Origin: Pseudonocardia sp. N23
GTDB lineage: Bacteria > Actinomycetota > Actinomycetes > Mycobacteriales > Pseudonocardiaceae
Assembly (NCBI RefSeq): GCF_002583555.1
Contig: NZ_BEGX01000004.1
Coordinates: 62,001-126,000, forward strand
Reading direction: 5' to 3'
Length of the DNA stretch: 64,000 bases
How positions within the stretch are numbered: position 1 is the stretch's first letter; every line of letters begins with the position of its first letter. Shown here piece after piece: positions 55,888 to 64,000 of this stretch. The position numbers and the translations under genes were made by a program. Below the pieces are notes generated by a model. It had not been told where the DNA came from. It ran no database searches and worked only from the letters and a program-made list of their open reading frames with translations.

Positions 55888-56687
55888 CCGTTGTCCCCCA
55901 GCAGGTCCCGGAGTGCCGCCTCGACCTCGGCCGGGGTGTCGACCTGGGGCGAGTGCCCGGCGAGCGGGATCTCGACGGCCCGGCAGTCGGGGATGCCCGC
56001 GACCAGCGTGGCGACGTGCTCCTCGGTGCGGGCGGCGTCCTCGGCCCCGCGGATCACCAGCGTCGGAACGGAGATCTCCGGGAGCCTGTCGACGACGTCT
56101 CCCCCGAGCACCCCGCGCAGGACCGCGGACAGGAACGGGTAGTCGGCGGTCTCGACGGCCTCGGCGTAGAGCGCCATGTCGGGGGGCGGCGGGTCGCGGT
56201 ACACCAGCGACCGCACGACCGCGGCGGTCGAGGCCGGCGCGGCGGTGCCCCCGGCGTCGAGCCACTCCCCCAGCGTGGCCCGGAACGGGGCCTTCACCCC
56301 GGCGGCCGTCGCCCCCGTGCCGACGAGTACCAACGAGTCGAGCGGCGGGCGTCCCGCGATGGCGACGACCTGGGCGAGCAGCCCTCCGGTCGAGTTGCCC
56401 ATGAGCACGACGGGCCGGTCGGTGTACTCCTCGATCGCCGACGTGATCGCCGCGGCGAGGCCGTCGAAGGCGTCGTCGTCGGCCGGGATCGTGCCCGCGC
56501 CGGAGTACATGTCGACGAGCACCCAGTCCCGCTCCGGCATGAGCTCGACGACGGGCAGCCAGAACTGCCAGCAGCCGAACCACGGGTGCAACGCGACGAT
56601 CGGCGCCGCGCCGGAGCCGTCGCCGGTGTGGACGTGCAGGTCGAGCCCGGACGCGGAGCGGCGCGGCTCGGTCGCCGACGGGGTCAT
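55884..56687 (-). CDS. Alpha/beta-hydrolase
   Basis: The 267-residue protein has the alpha/beta-hydrolase pattern: oxyanion region LHPWFGCWQFW, nucleophile elbow GNSTGG (Ser near residue 97), acid in VIRGAEDAAR and His in LAGHSPQVD. It hydrolyses an ester, enol-lactone or thioester in its usual roles. The ATG overlaps the CitE-like stop upstream, and its stop overlaps the allantoinase-like start (ATGA). It belongs to one long operon from 63.7 to 52.4 kb. Confidence 0.85.
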   Translation of the reverse strand: MTPSATEPRRSASGLDLHVHTGDGSGAAPIVALHPWFGCWQFWLPVVELMPERDWVLVDMYSGAGTIPADDDAFDGLAAAITSAIEEYTDRPVVLMGNSTGGLLAQVVAIAGRPPLDSLVLVGTGATAAGVKAPFRATLGEWLDAGGTAAPASTAAVVRSLVYRDPPPPDMALYAEAVETADYPFLSAVLRGVLGGDVVDRLPEISVPTLVIRGAEDAARTEEHVATLVAGIPDCRAVEIPLAGHSPQVDTPAEVEAALRDLLGDNG

Positions 56688-57532
56688 CGGGCCACCAGCC
56701 CGAACTGCGCCGCCCTGGCCAGCGTGGCCTGGGCGCGCTGGGCGATCGGATAGTCGACGAGCTTGTCGTCGACGGTGATCGCGGCGATGCCGTCGCGCTC
56801 GGCCTCGGCGAAGGCCGCGACGATGCGCTGCGCCGTGTCGATCTCGACGGCGCTCGGCGAGAGCACCTCGTTGATGATCGGCACCTGCCCGGGATGGATC
56901 GCGAACTTGCCGGTGAAGCCCATGCCGTGGGCCTCCTCGGTCTGGCGGCGCATCGCCTCGGGGTCGCGGACGTCGGCGAACGCGGTGTCCAGCGGCTGGA
57001 CGCCGGCGGCGACGGCGGCCATCGCGACCTGGATGCGTGCCGAGGTCATCAGCGCGTGCGCCCGCTCGGGCACGACGCCCATGTCGAGGGCGAAGTCGTA
57101 GGCGCCGAAGGAGACCCGGCGGACCCGGTCGAGCGGGTGGGACAGCCTGCCCGCGGCGAGGACCCCGGCCGCGGTCTCCAGGATCAGCACCAGCTCGATA
57201 CCGCCGGCGAGGCCGCGGTCGACCTCGTCGACGACGTCGGCGTCCTCGCACTTGGGGACGATGACACCGCGCGCGCCGATGCGGGCGGCCGCGGCGAGGT
57301 CCTCCGTGTGCCACTCGGTGCCGACGGGGTTGACCCGCACGTACACCGACTGGCCCGCCGCGACGGCGAGGTCGGCGGCGGCCTGCAGGTTGTCGCGCGA
57401 CGCCGCCTTCTGGCTCACCCCGACGGAGTCCTCCAGGTCGAGGATCACGGCGTCGGCGCCACAGCGCGATGCCTTCTCGAACCGGTCGGGCCGGTTCGAC
57501 GGCACGAACAGCAGGGAGCGGGGGTCCGTCAT
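56684..57532 (-). CDS. CitE/HpcH-type CoA-ester lyase
   Basis: The 282-residue protein has the CitE-family marks [24 protein letters not shown] (metal ligands), [23 protein letters not shown] and [14 protein letters not shown]. It should cleave a malyl- or citramalyl-type CoA ester. It differs clearly from the lyase at 2.5 kb, being the sole lyase of this second operon. Both ends overlap neighbours by four bases (IlvD-like upstream, hydrolase downstream). Confidence 0.88.
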   Translation of the reverse strand: MTDPRSLLFVPSNRPDRFEKASRCGADAVILDLEDSVGVSQKAASRDNLQAAADLAVAAGQSVYVRVNPVGTEWHTEDLAAAARIGARGVIVPKCEDADVVDEVDRGLAGGIELVLILETAAGVLAAGRLSHPLDRVRRVSFGAYDFALDMGVVPERAHALMTSARIQVAMAAVAAGVQPLDTAFADVRDPEAMRRQTEEAHGMGFTGKFAIHPGQVPIINEVLSPSAVEIDTAQRIVAAFAEAERDGIAAITVDDKLVDYPIAQRAQATLARAAQFGLVAR

Positions 57533-59211
57533 ACGTGGGCTCCGTTCGGAGAGGGTGACGTGATCGCGCCGTCGGCGGCCGAGCCGACCGACGCGGCGTA
57601 CTTCGCGAAGACACCGCGGGTGAACTCCGGCTCCCGTGCCGGCGGCGGCCGCCTGCCGTCGAGGTCCGCCTCGACGGCGATCGTGCGGGTGTCGGCGTCG
57701 AGGACGATCCGGTCGCCGGTGCGCAGCAGCCCGATCGGCCCACCGGCCGCGGCCTCGGGGGCGACGTGCCCCACCATCAGACCCCGGGTGGCGCCGCTGA
57801 ACCGGCCGTCGGTGACCAGTGCGACGGTCTCGCCCAGCCCGCGGCCGACGATCGCCGAGGTGACCTGCAGCATCTCGGGCATGCCCGGTCCACCGCGTGG
57901 CCCGACGTTGCGGATGACGACGGTGTCGCCCGCCCCGACCTCACCGCCGAGCACGGCGTCCAGCGCGGCGCGCTCGCCGTCGTAGACGCGTGCGGTGCCG
58001 GTGTGCGAGCGCGGGGTGTGCGCGGTGATCTTGACGACGGCACCGTCGGGCGCCAGGTTGCCGCGCAGCACGACGAGTCCGCCCTCGACGGCGAACGGCT
58101 CGGCGAGCGGTCCGACGACACGTTGCCCGGCGGTCTCGACGGCATCCGCGGCCTCCTCGGCGAGCGTCCGCCCGGTGACCGTCGGTGTCGAGCCGTCCAC
58201 GAGCCCGCCCTCCACCAGCCGGGACACCAGCAGCATCGTCCCGCCCGCCGCGTGCAGGTCGGCGGCGCTGTAGGTCCCGCCGGGCATGAGGTCGCACAGC
58301 AGCGGGGTGCGCCGGGAGATGCGGTCGATGTCGTCGAGGGTCAGTGGCACACCGACCTCGGCGGCGAGCGCGATCAGGTGCAGCACTGCGTTGGTCGACC
58401 CGCCCGAGGCCGCGACGGCCGCGACGGCGTTCTCGAACGCGGGCCGGGTGAGCAGCCTGCTGGGCCGCAGGTCCTTCGTCGCGGCGGTCTCGACGAGCGC
58501 CGCGGCCGCGGCCACCGCGGCCGCCTTGTCCGCGTCGACGGCAGGGATGCCGTTGACCCGCGCGGGCGAGAGGCCCAGCACCTCCATGACCATGGCCATC
58601 GTGTTGGCCGTGTACTGGCCGCCGCACGCGCCGGCGCCGGGGCAGGCCGCGGCCTCGATCTCGTCGAGGTCGTCGTCGGTGATCGTCCCGGCGGCGTGCG
58701 CGCCGATCGCCTCGAACACGTCGTGCACCGCGACGACGCGGCCACGGAACCGGCCGGTCAGGATCGTGCCGCCGTAGAGGAGCACCGACGGCCGGTCGAC
58801 GCGGGCCATGCCCATCGCCATCGCGGGCACCGTCTTGTCGCACGACGCGATGCCGACGATGCCGTCGAACATGTGCCCGCGCGCGACCAGCTCGACCGAG
58901 TCCGCGATCAGCTCGCGGCTCACCAGCGACGCCCGCATGCCGGGCGTGCCCATCGTGATGCCGTCGGAGATCGCGATGGTGTTGACCTCCATCGGCGTGC
59001 AGCCGATGGCGCGCAGGCCGTCCGACGCGTGCGCGGCGAGGTCGCGGTGGTTGAGGTTGCACGGCATCGTCCCGGTCCAGCTGTGGACGACCCCGACGAC
59101 GGGCTTGCGCAGGTCACCGGGGGTGAAGCCGATGTTGCGCAGGTAGGAGCGTGCCGCGGCGCGCTCCGGTCCCTCGTACAGCGCCCGGCTGGGACGCTCG
59201 TGGAACGGCAT
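57529..59211 (-). CDS. IlvD/Edd-family dehydratase
   Basis: The 560-residue protein has the Fe-S dehydratase pattern: [23 protein letters not shown] and [18 protein letters not shown] carry the three cluster Cys. The C-terminal half has the [20 protein letters not shown] segment with the substrate Ser/Gly loop. Family members dehydrate dihydroxy acids, sugar acids or 6-phosphogluconate. It lies in an ABC-lyase operon, not with ilv genes, so a catabolic hydroxy acid (aldonate-like or dihydroxy-dicarboxylate) is more likely than branched amino-acid synthesis. Confidence 0.9.
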   Translation of the reverse strand: MPFHERPSRALYEGPERAAARSYLRNIGFTPGDLRKPVVGVVHSWTGTMPCNLNHRDLAAHASDGLRAIGCTPMEVNTIAISDGITMGTPGMRASLVSRELIADSVELVARGHMFDGIVGIASCDKTVPAMAMGMARVDRPSVLLYGGTILTGRFRGRVVAVHDVFEAIGAHAAGTITDDDLDEIEAAACPGAGACGGQYTANTMAMVMEVLGLSPARVNGIPAVDADKAAAVAAAAALVETAATKDLRPSRLLTRPAFENAVAAVAASGGSTNAVLHLIALAAEVGVPLTLDDIDRISRRTPLLCDLMPGGTYSAADLHAAGGTMLLVSRLVEGGLVDGSTPTVTGRTLAEEAADAVETAGQRVVGPLAEPFAVEGGLVVLRGNLAPDGAVVKITAHTPRSHTGTARVYDGERAALDAVLGGEVGAGDTVVIRNVGPRGGPGMPEMLQVTSAIVGRGLGETVALVTDGRFSGATRGLMVGHVAPEAAAGGPIGLLRTGDRIVLDADTRTIAVEADLDGRRPPPAREPEFTRGVFAKYAASVGSAADGAITSPSPNGAHV

Positions 59212-59235
59212 GGTGTGGGTTCTCCGTGGTGGTGG

Positions 59236-60264
59236 CTAGAGCGATCCGGACTCGCGGACCTCCTTGCGCCTGCTGTAGCGCGAGGCGCAGACCGCGACGA
59301 CGAGCGCGCCGCCGTAGAAGAGGTCCGAGACGTAGGACTGGGCACCGAGCATCGTGAGGCCCGTGGTGCCCGCGACCAGGAAGTACACGGCGATGAAGGA
59401 GCCCCACGAGTTGAACTTGCCGGGCAGGATCGCGGTGGAGCCCAGGAACGCCGCGGCGAAGGTCGGCAGCAGGAACGCCTCGCCCGACACCGGGTCGGCC
59501 GCACCCGTCGTCCCGGCGTAGAGGATGCCGGCGATCGAGGCGAGCGTCGCCGACGCGACCAGCGCACCCCACCGGATCCGGGTGACCCGCAGGCCCGAGA
59601 GCCGCGACACCGCGCGTCCACGGCCGACGAACAGCAGCCGTCGACCGGCCGCGGTGTACTCCAGGAAGTACCAGAGGCAGGCGGTGATGATCAGGCCGTA
59701 CCAGAACGCCAGCGGGACGCCGAGGAAGCGGTTGACGATGACCCAGTCGGTCAGGCCGGTCGAGATGCCGCTGATCGTGGTCGAGTCACCCATCCAGAGC
59801 ACGACACCGGACAGGATCGTGCCGGTGCCGAGGGTGACGATGAACGGGTCGACGCCGAACAGCAGCACGAACCAGCCGTTGAGCAGGCCGATGACCACGC
59901 CCGCGACCAGGCACAGGACGATGACCAGCCAGATGTTCATGCCGAGCTGGGCGTTGAGGACGCCGATCATCATCTGCGACGTCATGAGCACACCCGCGAC
60001 GGACAGGTCGTAGTCGCCCGCGGTGAGCGGGATCAGCAACGCGCACGTGAGGACGACGAGCACCGCCTGCGAGCCGAGGATTCCCTGCAGCGTCGACGTC
60101 GTGAGGAACGTGTCGGGACGCAGCGAGCCGAACACCGCCACGACGACGACCAGCGCGATCACGATCGAGAACCGCTGCGCGAGCGACCGCGCGACCGCGA
60201 CGCCCGGGGAGCGTCCGGGCCCCGCGACGTCGGTCGCCGGCTCGGAGTTCTTGGTCCGGGTCAT
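59236..60264 (-). CDS. ABC importer permease (RbsC-type), second system
   Basis: The 342-residue protein has about nine helices and the RbsC text AGDYDLSVAGVLM, LLNGWFVLLFGVDPFIVTLG, VGRGRAVSRLSGLRV and STAILPGKFNSWGSF. It is alignable throughout with the permease at 47.8 kb, so both importers descend from one duplication. The start overlaps the ATPase stop. The gene follows the ATPase and binding protein in order. Confidence 0.9.
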   Translation of the reverse strand: MTRTKNSEPATDVAGPGRSPGVAVARSLAQRFSIVIALVVVVAVFGSLRPDTFLTTSTLQGILGSQAVLVVLTCALLIPLTAGDYDLSVAGVLMTSQMMIGVLNAQLGMNIWLVIVLCLVAGVVIGLLNGWFVLLFGVDPFIVTLGTGTILSGVVLWMGDSTTISGISTGLTDWVIVNRFLGVPLAFWYGLIITACLWYFLEYTAAGRRLLFVGRGRAVSRLSGLRVTRIRWGALVASATLASIAGILYAGTTGAADPVSGEAFLLPTFAAAFLGSTAILPGKFNSWGSFIAVYFLVAGTTGLTMLGAQSYVSDLFYGGALVVAVCASRYSRRKEVRESGSL

Positions 60265-61892
60265 CGCCCTTCACCCTCACCTTCGGTCGGCCCCACCGGG
60301 CCTGCGGGGACCGCACGGTCGGCGAGCGTGTAGCACTCGTGCGCGATGCGGTCCTTCGTGATGTCGGCGCCGCGGAGCTCCCGGGCGACCCGGCCCCGGT
60401 CGAAGATCAGGACGCGGTCGCAGATGGCGGCCAGCTGCTCGTAGTCCGAGCTCGCGCACACCACCGAGCAGTCGGCCCGGGCTGCGTCGTGGATGACCTC
60501 GTAGATCTGCGCGCGGGCCCCGATGTCGACGCCCTGGGTCGGCTCGTGCAGCAGCAGTACCCGCGGGTCGGCTCCCAGCCACTTGGCCAGCAGCACCTTC
60601 TGCTGGTTGCCGCCCGACAGCGACTGGTAGGCCAGTCCCGGGACCGGCGGCCGCACGTCGAACCGGTCGAGGGTCTCCTGGCAGTCCCGGGCGAGCTGCG
60701 GCCGCGAGAGCCCCCGCCACGTCGTGTAGCGGTCGATGATCTGCAGCATCGCGTTGTCCCGCACACTGATGCTGCCGACGCTCCCGTCGCGCTGGCGGTC
60801 GGCGGGGATGAGCGCCATCCGGTGCGCGATCGCCTTGACCGGGTCCATCGCCGGCAGCGACAGCGTCTCCGCACCCGTGCGCAGCGTGCCCGTCGCGGCC
60901 GGGAACGCCCCGAACAGCAGGTAGGGGATGCGTTCGAAGCCCGAGCCCAGCAGCCCGGTCAGGCCCAGCACCTCGCCGGTGCCCAGCGCGAACGACACCG
61001 ACTCGACCCGCTCGTCGGACAGGTCCTCGACGACGACGGCGGCATCCGACGCGGTGGGGGCGACGTCGTCGCGCTCGCCGCCGTGTTCGGGCAGCTCACG
61101 GCCGATGATCAGCTCGATGAGCTCGGTGTCGGTCACCGACGCCGTCTGCACCGTCGCCCGGAGCCTGCCGTCGCGGAAGATCGTCGCCCGGTCGGTGATC
61201 TCACGGACCTCGTCGAGGTCGTGCGAGACGAACAGCACGGCAGCGCCGCCGCCCGCGATCTCGCGCATCAGCGAGAACAGCTGGCGGCGGCCCGTCTCCG
61301 GCAGGAAGACGGTCGGCTCGTCGAGGATCAGCATCCCGGGACCGGTGCGCGCGCTGCCCCGCAACGTCCGCATCTCGTGGACGGCCCGCACGATCGCGAG
61401 CAGCGCCCGCTGTGTGCCGTCGAGGTCCGCGACGCGGGCCGCCGGGTCCAGGTCGACGGAGAACTCCTCGAACAACGTCCGGGCGTCCGCCCGCTGGCGC
61501 CGCCAGCCGATGGCCCAGTCGCGGGACCGGCTGAACGTCCCGAGTCGCAGGTTCTCCAGCACGGACAGGCTCGTGATCAGCCCGAGGTCCTGGTGGACGA
61601 AGCTCAGCCCGTGGTCGCGGAACGCGCCGGGGGCCAGCGGCAGCGGCACGTCCTCGCCGTTGATCCGCAGGGCCCCGCCCGGGTCGGGCTCGTGGAAGCC
61701 CGCCAGGACCTTGATGAACGTCGACTTGCCCGAGCCGTTCTCCCCGAGCAGGCCGTGGATCTCGCCGGGCAGCACGTCGAGGTCGACGGAGTCGAGGACC
61801 CGCACCCCGGCGAAGGACTTGGAGACGCCGCGCGCCTCGACGACCGGCGGAGCGCCCGTGGGCGCTCCGCCGGCTTGTGCCGGGACCGACAT
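60261..61892 (-). CDS. ABC importer ATPase, two-domain, second system
   Basis: The 543-residue RbsA-type protein has Walker A GENGSGKST, the altered Walker B LILDEPTVFLPETG (also DEPTV as in the paralogue), a degenerate second Walker A (GLLGSGFERIP) and LSGGNQQK with HEPTQGVDIG. The ATG at 61892 overlaps the binding-protein stop (TGATG). It ends in a Glu/Gly-rich tail. Confidence 0.92.
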   Translation of the reverse strand: MSVPAQAGGAPTGAPPVVEARGVSKSFAGVRVLDSVDLDVLPGEIHGLLGENGSGKSTFIKVLAGFHEPDPGGALRINGEDVPLPLAPGAFRDHGLSFVHQDLGLITSLSVLENLRLGTFSRSRDWAIGWRRQRADARTLFEEFSVDLDPAARVADLDGTQRALLAIVRAVHEMRTLRGSARTGPGMLILDEPTVFLPETGRRQLFSLMREIAGGGAAVLFVSHDLDEVREITDRATIFRDGRLRATVQTASVTDTELIELIIGRELPEHGGERDDVAPTASDAAVVVEDLSDERVESVSFALGTGEVLGLTGLLGSGFERIPYLLFGAFPAATGTLRTGAETLSLPAMDPVKAIAHRMALIPADRQRDGSVGSISVRDNAMLQIIDRYTTWRGLSRPQLARDCQETLDRFDVRPPVPGLAYQSLSGGNQQKVLLAKWLGADPRVLLLHEPTQGVDIGARAQIYEVIHDAARADCSVVCASSDYEQLAAICDRVLIFDRGRVARELRGADITKDRIAHECYTLADRAVPAGPVGPTEGEGEGR

Positions 61893-63061
61893 CAGGACGC
61901 CTTGCCCCACAGCTTCATGTAGTTCTGGACGAAGGAGTCGCCGTAGCCCTTGCCCAGTTCCGGCGGGGTGCCGGCTTCGTTCACGTTGGCCTTGGTGAAC
62001 ACCCGCAGCTGGATGCCCTCGTCACCCGAGGCGATCGGGCCGGCTCCGGAGAGGATGCGCCCGATCTGGTCGATGACTGCGTACCCGACCTGCGACGGGT
62101 TCTCCCCGACGTCCATCTTCACGACGTCGGCGTCCTGCATCATCTTCAGGACGAACGGCGTGCCGTTGAACGTCGAGATGTGGACCTTGCCGGTCGCGCC
62201 CGCGAGCTGGATGCCGGGCACCACGAACTGGGACATGCTGTCGTAGAGCGGCATCACGTAGTTGATGGTCGGGTCGGACTGGATGGCCGACCGCGTGATG
62301 TTCGTGATCTGCGTCGACCAGTCGGGCACCGACACGTTCTGGAACGTGGTCCTGCAGTTGGGGCAGTACTTCTTGAACTCGTCGTTGACCGCGTCGATCG
62401 ACGCCGGGCTCCCGATGACCTCCTTCGACGTCAGCACCAGGACGTTGGCCGCGCAGTTGGTGTCCTTGACGATGAAGTCGACCGACAGCCGCGCGGCGAG
62501 GTCGTAGGGCTGCGCGACGCGGGCGGTGACCTCGGGACCCATCGGCTGGGTGAGGTCCTCGTTGAGCACGGTGATGATCGGGATGCCCGCCGCCTTCGCA
62601 GCCGCAGCCTGCGGCTGGAAGTAGGTCGGGCTGATGGTCCCGCCGGTCAGCGTGATCGCCGCGGGCTTCTGCGCGATCGCGGCGTTCATCCCCTGGATCC
62701 ACTGGGTGCGGTCACCCTGGTTCGGGTAGTCGACGACCTTCATCCCGACCTTGCCCGCGGCCTCGGTCATCGAGGTCGTCAACGCCTGGGTGAACGGGTT
62801 GGCGCTCGACTCCTGGATGTTGAAGATGGTCTTGCCCTCGGCCGCGCTCATGTCGACGGCCGGACCGGGATCGGTGTAGTCGGGGACGGCCGAGTACTTG
62901 TCGAGTGCGGCGTTCACCTGGGTCAGGTCGCAGCTCGCGCCGCCCCCACCCGCCGCGGCGCTCGACCCGGAGTCGCCCGACGAACAGGCGGCCGCCAGGC
63001 CGAGCAGCAGTACGGCGGACGCCGTCGTAGCCACCCTTTTCATCGTCGTGCTGGAGAGCAT
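61892..63061 (-). CDS. ABC importer substrate-binding lipoprotein, second system
   Basis: The 389-residue protein has a lipoprotein signal ending in the lipobox LAAAC near residue 27, a Ser/Gly linker, and a type I binding fold (GKTIFNIQESSANPF, AAKAAGIPIITVL, VGENPSQVGYAVID). Its Cys pair YCPNC matches a pair in the paralogue at 50.6 kb. The ATG at 63061 has AAGGAGG upstream. Two related binding proteins in one island suggest two related substrates. Confidence 0.88.
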   Translation of the reverse strand: MLSSTTMKRVATTASAVLLLGLAAACSSGDSGSSAAAGGGGASCDLTQVNAALDKYSAVPDYTDPGPAVDMSAAEGKTIFNIQESSANPFTQALTTSMTEAAGKVGMKVVDYPNQGDRTQWIQGMNAAIAQKPAAITLTGGTISPTYFQPQAAAAKAAGIPIITVLNEDLTQPMGPEVTARVAQPYDLAARLSVDFIVKDTNCAANVLVLTSKEVIGSPASIDAVNDEFKKYCPNCRTTFQNVSVPDWSTQITNITRSAIQSDPTINYVMPLYDSMSQFVVPGIQLAGATGKVHISTFNGTPFVLKMMQDADVVKMDVGENPSQVGYAVIDQIGRILSGAGPIASGDEGIQLRVFTKANVNEAGTPPELGKGYGDSFVQNYMKLWGKAS

Positions 63062-63097
63062 CTCTCCTCCTTGAGAGCGCATGGTCCGACGGCCGGT

Positions 63098-63742
63098 CTA
63101 CCGGCCGCCGTCGGCGATGGACGCCAGGTACTTCTCCACCTCGTCCTGTGGCACCACGTCGGCGTACTTCGAACCGATGTCGAAGAGGTTCGCGCGGTGC
63201 GGCTCCTCGGCCCGGTCGAAGACGCACTCCTCGGGGACCACGACACGGAACCCGTAGGACACCGCGTCGATCACGCTCGCCCGGATGCATCCGGACGTCG
63301 AACATCCCGTCACGACGACAGTGTCGATCCCGCGTTGCACCAGGTACGACGTGAGGTGCGTACCGAAGAACGCGGACGGGAACTTCTTGACCAGCACCAG
63401 CTCATCGGGCTGCCGGCCGAGCTCTGGGTGGATCTCGACTGCCGCGGGGTCGTCGGTGCGCAGCTCGCGCAGTGCCGGGACCTTCGCCGCGAACGACGCG
63501 CCGTCCTCACCGGGTGCGTAGGCGATCGTCGTGAAGACGATCGGCAGCCCGGCAGCGCGGGCGTGGCCGAGCAGCCCGGCGATGTGCGGCACCGCGGGCG
63601 CGTCGTCGGCGCCGACGCCGTACGCGCTGGACGTGAACGCCCGCGACACGTCGACGACGAGCACCGCAGGCCGCGATCCCGTCCCGGCCGTCGCGCCGAT
63701 GCCGCGCTCCGCGTAGAAATCCCCGACCGCCTCGAAGCTCAT
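63098..63742 (-). CDS. Isochorismatase-type cysteine hydrolase
   Basis: The 214-residue protein has the Asp-Lys-Cys triad: D31 in VLVVDVSRAF, K119 in VLVKKFPSAFFGT and C152 in GCSTSGCIRASVIDA. It is a paralogue of the enzyme at 41.4 kb, sharing the late YADVV ending. It should remove an amide or carbamoyl group. It precedes the binding-protein gene on the strand and follows a CoA-transferase, with 12 bases between. Confidence 0.88.
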   Translation of the reverse strand: MSFEAVGDFYAERGIGATAGTGSRPAVLVVDVSRAFTSSAYGVGADDAPAVPHIAGLLGHARAAGLPIVFTTIAYAPGEDGASFAAKVPALRELRTDDPAAVEIHPELGRQPDELVLVKKFPSAFFGTHLTSYLVQRGIDTVVVTGCSTSGCIRASVIDAVSYGFRVVVPEECVFDRAEEPHRANLFDIGSKYADVVPQDEVEKYLASIADGGR

Positions 63743-63754
63743 GTGCCCCGCCCC

Positions 63755-64000
63755 TCAGATGACGCCGTCGGCCTCGAGGGCCGCCAGCTGCTCGTCGGTC
63801 ATGCCCAGCTGGTCGCGGTAGACCTCGAGGTTGCTCGACCCCTTCGGGGCACCGGCGTGGCGGACCTTCCCCGGGGTGTCGGACAGGATCGGGACCACGT
63901 TCTGCATGAGCACGTCGCCGAGGCCCTCGTGCGGGACCCGCACGATCGTCTCGCGCGCCAGGTACTGCGGGTCCTTGACGATGTCGGCCGCGGTGTACGC
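63755..64000 (-). CDS. CaiB/BaiF CoA-transferase, C-terminal part (runs off right edge)
   Basis: The last 81 or so residues are present: AADIVKDPQYLARETIV, RVPHEGLGDVLMQNVVPIL, GKVRHAGAPKGSSNLEVYRD and LGMTDEQLAALEADGVI. This ending (substrate-loop text then P-x-LGxHN-like region and a terminal EELAALxxxGVI) is typical of the family. It begins the operon as visible; the rest of the gene and its promoter are outside the window. Confidence 0.85.
   Translation of the reverse strand, partial: AYTAADIVKDPQYLARETIVRVPHEGLGDVLMQNVVPILSDTPGKVRHAGAPKGSSNLEVYRDQLGMTDEQLAALEADGVI

Noticed and set aside
57766-60333. An 855-codon open frame on the plus strand opposite the IlvD-like and permease genes
   Set aside because: It is a composition shadow: rich in Arg, Gly, Asp and Val, with no recognisable domain, and the minus-strand genes there have clear families.

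Overview
The window is about 64 kb of very GC-rich DNA. GTG starts are frequent, gene-to-gene overlaps of the ATGA/GTGA type are common, and regulators are of the IclR, GntR-FCD, PucR and TetR types. The gene content (KdpFABCD, TerD-like stress protein, MpaB/DUF2236 protein, actinophage-type prophage genes, a Cys-containing leader peptide) points to a Gram-positive actinobacterium, most likely Pseudonocardiales. That placement is inference from content only; no rRNA or tRNA gene is visible.

Layout. (1) 1-7.65 kb: tail of a catalase, an AhpD-like protein, then an IclR regulator divergent from a five-gene catabolic operon (CitE-type lyase, MmgE/PrpD, class III CoA-transferase, acyl-CoA dehydrogenase, MaoC hydratase). 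The set is suited to activating and splitting a small branched dicarboxylate. (2) 7.7-13.2 kb: a DUF2236 oxygenase-like protein, a Clp ATPase without N-domain, a ferritin-VIT1 fusion, and the 3' part of a terD-like gene. (3) 13.2-19.06 kb: a decayed actinophage prophage that split the terD-like gene; the other terD part lies at 19.05-19.3 kb. Damage includes a tyrosine recombinase whose nucleophile is replaced by His, a tail-tube gene with an in-frame TGA, a truncated holin-like gene, a truncated primase, and a truncated tail chaperone. (4) 19.6-27.8 kb: PucR regulator, a Cys-rich leader peptide with a small gene, LLM flavin oxidoreductase, TetR, a secreted beta-propeller protein, and an alcohol dehydrogenase/CoA-transferase pair. 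(5) 28-35 kb: a kdp potassium system (small membrane ORF-F-A-B-C-D) without an adjacent kdpE. (6) 35.2-64 kb: a catabolic island with GntR regulators, two hydantoinase-type amidohydrolases, two isochorismatase-type hydrolases, an amidase, CoA-transferases, an HMG-CoA-lyase-like aldolase, a CitE-like lyase, an IlvD-type dehydratase, an isopropylmalate/tartrate-dehydrogenase-like enzyme, two MFS carriers and two paralogous ABC importers.

How the genes may work together. The island at 35-64 kb can be read as a route for cyclic imides, hydantoins or ureides. ABC or MFS uptake would be followed by ring opening (hydantoinase), removal of the amide or carbamoyl group (amidase and Cys-hydrolases), CoA activation (CaiB/BaiF), oxidation or dehydration, and retro-aldol cleavage (HMGL/CitE). 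A shared site with core GCATACA, overlapping -10-like boxes at several promoters (36.33, 37.24, 44.38, 44.53 and possibly 51.87 kb), suggests one GntR-FCD regulator governs much of it. The actual substrate cannot be read from sequence.
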